From a bacterium (GTDB lineage Bacteria; Pseudomonadota; Alphaproteobacteria; Caulobacterales; Hyphomonadaceae), in contig WGML01000009.1 of NCBI GenBank assembly GCA_016125045.1, forward strand, positions 1-64,000: 64,000 bases of DNA. The letters run 5' to 3'. Under the pieces are notes generated by a model. That model was not told the origin of the DNA. It saw nothing but the letters and a program-made list of their open reading frames with translations, and made no database searches. The position numbers were made by a program, and so were the translations under genes. Shown here piece after piece: positions 61,520 through 64,000 of this stretch (the first letter of the stretch is position 1; each line of letters starts with the position of its first letter).

Positions 61520-62629
61520 ATGGAAGGATGGGGTCGCGTCTGGCTCAGGCGCGTTCAGCTTCGGTCCGCTGCGCCCGCCCTGTGCGCCATTTTGGCGGTT
61601 GGCGGCCTCGGCTGGTGGGGCCTCGATCATCACTTCTACGTCCATACCGATGACGCCCGCATCGTCGCCGACATCGTTGCGGTCTCAGCGGCGGTTTCCG
61701 GTCAGATATCAGAAGTCTACGTCCAGCCGGGCGATAGGGTCGCCCAATCGCAGCCTCTCCTTCAGATAGACCCGGAGGGCGCCGTCCTGCGCCTACGGGA
61801 ACTGCGCGCCGAGAGTCTTGAGAAAGAAGCCGAGATCGCCCGCGAGCGCATCCGTGCCGACGGCGCGCGCGCAAGCTACACCGCCCGACTTGACGCTGCG
61901 GCAGCCGACGTCATGGCGGCCCGGGCGGCCGAATTCGACGCCGAAACCCGGCTGGAGCTGGAGCGGGCCGAGTTCGTCCGCGCCGAGACCCTGAAGCGCT
62001 CTGGCTTTCTGTCCGCCGCCGCGTTCGAGAGGTCGAGGCAAGCGCTGTCGATCGCCGAGGCAAGTGTCGCACGCGCCCGCGCCGCGCGCGCTGCGGCCGA
62101 CGCCGCCCGCGAAGAGGTGCTTGCGTCGACGAGCGCCGCCGCGGTGATCGACGCCGACATCGCCATTCATCAGCAAGCGCTGATCGTGCTGCGCGAGGCT
62201 TGCGCCGCTCAGTCCCTCATCGTTTCGCAACACAGGATCCTCGCGCCGATCGCCGGACGTGTCGACGACGTGTTCGTTCAAGCGGGCGAGCACGCCCACG
62301 TCGGCGCTCGCGTGCTGGTCATGCACGATCCTGACGACTTCAGAATCGAGGCAAATGTTCGCGAAGTCGATCTTCATCGAGTCGCGGTCGGCGCGCCGGT
62401 TTCGATCCGGTTCGACGCCGCGCCGGGGCGCGTGTTTCATGCCCGGGTCGTCAGCGTCGCCACCGCCGCCGCGAGCGAGTTTGCGGTGCTTCCCGCGCCA
62501 AACGCCAGCGGCGCCTTCACCCGGATGTCACAACGCTTTCGAGTGGTGGTGTCGATTGATCCGGACGGCGCGCCGCAGCATGTCTTGCGCCCGGGATCGA
62601 TGGTGCGTCTGCGGATCCGCGCTCGTTGA
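61520..62629 (+). CDS. HlyD/EmrA-family membrane fusion protein
   Basis: About 369 residues from the ATG at 61520 (MEGWGRVWLRR); a GTG at 61499 lies inside an inverted repeat and is less likely. It has one N-terminal membrane helix (AALCAILAVGGLGWWGL-like region), then DHHFYVHTDDARIVADIVAVSAAVSGQISEVYVQPGDRVAQSQPLLQIDP, a long alpha-helical hairpin (about 95-215), the second lipoyl half (RILAPIAGRVDDVFVQAGEHAHVGARVLVMHDP) and a beta-barrel end. The TDDARI motif is typical of EmrA. It passes substrates from the MFS pump downstream. The stop overlaps the next start (TTGA). Confidence 0.85.
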   Translation: MEGWGRVWLRRVQLRSAAPALCAILAVGGLGWWGLDHHFYVHTDDARIVADIVAVSAAVSGQISEVYVQPGDRVAQSQPLLQIDPEGAVLRLRELRAESLEKEAEIARERIRADGARASYTARLDAAAADVMAARAAEFDAETRLELERAEFVRAETLKRSGFLSAAAFERSRQALSIAEASVARARAARAAADAAREEVLASTSAAAVIDADIAIHQQALIVLREACAAQSLIVSQHRILAPIAGRVDDVFVQAGEHAHVGARVLVMHDPDDFRIEANVREVDLHRVAVGAPVSIRFDAAPGRVFHARVVSVATAAASEFAVLPAPNASGAFTRMSQRFRVVVSIDPDGAPQHVLRPGSMVRLRIRAR

Positions 62630-64000
62630 CCGTCCGTTCCGCAAGTTCAGCGCAGGACGATGAGAACGCCCGGGTCCGGCCCTGGTCCGCGATCCTGACC
62701 CTGCTTGTCGGCGCGCTCGCGACATCCCTGTCCGCGACGCTCGTCAACATCGCCTTGCCCTCCGTCGTTGGCGCTTTTGCGATCGAGCAGCAACAGGCGC
62801 AATGGCTTGCAACGGCCTTCCTCGCCGTATCGACGCTGACCGTGCTCCTTAACGGATGGGCGGTGGAACGCTTCGGCGTGCGCAGCGTCTTCTGCGCGGC
62901 GATGCTCGTCTTCATCGCCGGATCCCTCATCGGCGCCGCGAGCGGCGACTTCGCCTCCGCAGTGGCGGGCCGCATCCTTCAGGGCGCCGGCGCCGGATTG
63001 ATCCAGCCGCTCGGCGTGCTGATGGTGTATCGCCTGTTTCCCTTGGGGCGGCGCGGGTTGGCGCTCGGTGTCTTTTCGCTCGGACTCGTTTTCGCGCCGG
63101 CGATCGGGCCGTTCCTTGGAGGCCTCGCGGTCGACCGGCTTGGCTGGCGCATCATCTTTCTGATCACCTTGCCGATCGCGGTGGCCGCACTCGGGCTCGG
63201 GGCGGATGCGCTTCCCATCCGGCCGCGTGAAGCGCCGCCGCCATCACCGCTCGACTGGCGGGGGTTCCTGCTCATCGGGAGCGCCGTGCTTCTCGCCCTC
63301 TGCGGTGTGTCGCTGCACCGCGGCGCAAACCCGGACGCCGCACTGGCCGAGGCCGCGTTTCTCGGGACCGGCGCGGCGCTCGCCGCATTCGTGATGCAGG
63401 AAACGAGATGCAAGAGGCCGCTGATGCCGCCCGCGCTGTTTCGTCAGCCCGGCTTTCTCATCGGCGTGATGGTGCTCGCGGGGACAGGCCTCGCGATCTA
63501 CGGATCGACCTATCTGATCCCCCTCTACGCCCAGCTGGTCCAGCTTCATTCTCCAGCGAGCGCGGGCGGGATCATGTTGCCGGCGGGGATTGCGATGCTC
63601 GTCTTCTTCCCGGTGGCGGGACGTCTCGCCGACCGGTGGCCGCCGCAACCCATCCTGATCGTCGGCGCCGCAGGGTTCGCGCTCTCGATGGCGCTGATGT
63701 CGGAGCTTGGGCCGGCGTCTTCAGCGACGCTGTTCGCTGCGCTTGTGATGCTCGGACGGCTTGGCGTGTCGCTTGTGATGCCCGCTGCAAATACTGCGGC
63801 GCTGAACACCCTGCCGCCGGACCTCCTGCCCGCGGGCGCCACGACAGCGACCTTCTTCAGCCAGATCGGCGGCGCATTCGGCGTCACCCTGCTCGCATCC
63901 TTCATCGACGGACGACGCGCGAGCGTCTACTCGGACATGGTCGAACGTCTGACATCCGCCGAGGTCGCGATGGCGGTGGAGAAACTGGCGCCGGCCCTGT
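62626..64000 (+). CDS. MFS transporter, DHA2/EmrB type (runs off the right edge)
   Basis: An open frame starts with a TTG at 62626, overlapping the EmrA-like stop, and stays open to the window end (458 codons). The product begins TVRSASSAQDDENARVRPW and continues with helices in the 14-helix DHA2 pattern: LTLLVGALATSLSATLVNIALPSVVGAF, QQQAQWLATAFLAVSTLTVLLNGWAVERFGVR and FSLGLVFAPAIGPFLGGLAVDRLGWRIIF, the last being the antiporter motif C region of the family. The 3' end is missing. Together with the preceding gene it forms an EmrAB-like export pair. The start codon is inferred from the coupling; the first ATG comes much later. Confidence 0.85.
   Translation, partial: MTVRSASSAQDDENARVRPWSAILTLLVGALATSLSATLVNIALPSVVGAFAIEQQQAQWLATAFLAVSTLTVLLNGWAVERFGVRSVFCAAMLVFIAGSLIGAASGDFASAVAGRILQGAGAGLIQPLGVLMVYRLFPLGRRGLALGVFSLGLVFAPAIGPFLGGLAVDRLGWRIIFLITLPIAVAALGLGADALPIRPREAPPPSPLDWRGFLLIGSAVLLALCGVSLHRGANPDAALAEAAFLGTGAALAAFVMQETRCKRPLMPPALFRQPGFLIGVMVLAGTGLAIYGSTYLIPLYAQLVQLHSPASAGGIMLPAGIAMLVFFPVAGRLADRWPPQPILIVGAAGFALSMALMSELGPASSATLFAALVMLGRLGVSLVMPAANTAALNTLPPDLLPAGATTATFFSQIGGAFGVTLLASFIDGRRASVYSDMVERLTSAEVAMAVEKLAPAL

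Noticed and set aside
1..64000. CRISPR arrays, tRNA or rRNA genes, prophage
   Set aside because: No regular repeat-spacer pattern, no cloverleaf with a GTTCRA-type T-loop and no phage structural or integrase genes were recognised in any gap.

Overview
The window looks like chromosomal DNA of a GC-rich, aerobic, heterotrophic alphaproteobacterium. The basis is a glpSTPQUV-type glycerol ABC importer, a FixL/FixK-style oxygen circuit beside a complete cbb3 oxidase operon, several TonB-dependent receptors, a beta-propeller phytase, and a CYP153/AlmA alkane-oxidation pair. No nif or symbiosis genes are visible. The lineage could be a marine Hyphomonadales, Parvularculales or Caulobacterales-type organism, but that is inference from gene content only.

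Layout. 0-6.2 kb is a lower-GC accessory stretch: the end of an IS3-family element that cuts a trypsin-like protease gene, a run of exported or lipoprotein genes of unknown function, an outer-membrane barrel protein and a CadC-like membrane-bound regulator. 6.5-13.1 kb (minus) is a glycerol ABC transporter operon (glpS-T-P-Q, two inserted small genes, glpU, glpV). 13.2-16.9 kb holds a TauE/SafE permease and a TonB receptor. 17.5-21 kb holds an M14 peptidase/serine hydrolase fusion lipoprotein converging on an unusual membrane protein. 21-25.6 kb is an oxygen-signalling cluster: universal stress protein, small lipoprotein, hybrid FixL-like haem-PAS kinase, OmpR-family regulator and FixK/FNR-type regulator. 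25.6-33.5 kb is ccoNOQPGHIS, with a 14-bp FixK/FNR box upstream of ccoN. A second, near-consensus box lies between the stress gene pair and the kinase. 33.7-39.4 kb carries a small membrane protein, a beta-lactamase-family serine hydrolase, and a phytase with its TonB receptor. 39.5-45.6 kb is a cobalamin riboswitch, btuB-F-C-D and a cation diffusion facilitator. 45.7-49.1 kb holds an unknown exported protein, a K+ channel with a zinc-ribbon tail and a purple-acid-phosphatase-like enzyme. 49.2-52.2 kb is CYP153 plus AlmA. 52.2-57.1 kb is an RND efflux pair divergent from a TetR regulator, with a palindromic operator between them. 57.4-64 kb holds a large TonB receptor, a redoxin lipoprotein and an EmrAB-like pump that runs off the right edge.

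How the parts work together. The strongest system is the low-oxygen circuit. The kinase keeps the FixL haem-ligand His and both key Arg residues at exact spacing but carries its own receiver. The partner regulator is of the OmpR class rather than FixJ, and a direct repeat TTGTCA-N4-TTGTCA lies between that regulator and fixK. This resembles the hybrid FixL-FxkR-FixK cascade known from Rhizobium etli, here linked physically to its likely target, the cbb3 oxidase operon. Metabolically the region suggests oxidation of alkanes and glycerol, release of phosphate from phytate and other esters, scavenging of vitamin B12, and export of toxic compounds and metals.

Many start codons were moved from the longest possible frame on the basis of Shine-Dalgarno sequences, signal peptides and family length; this is noted per entry. 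All assignments come from reading the sequence; no searches were run.
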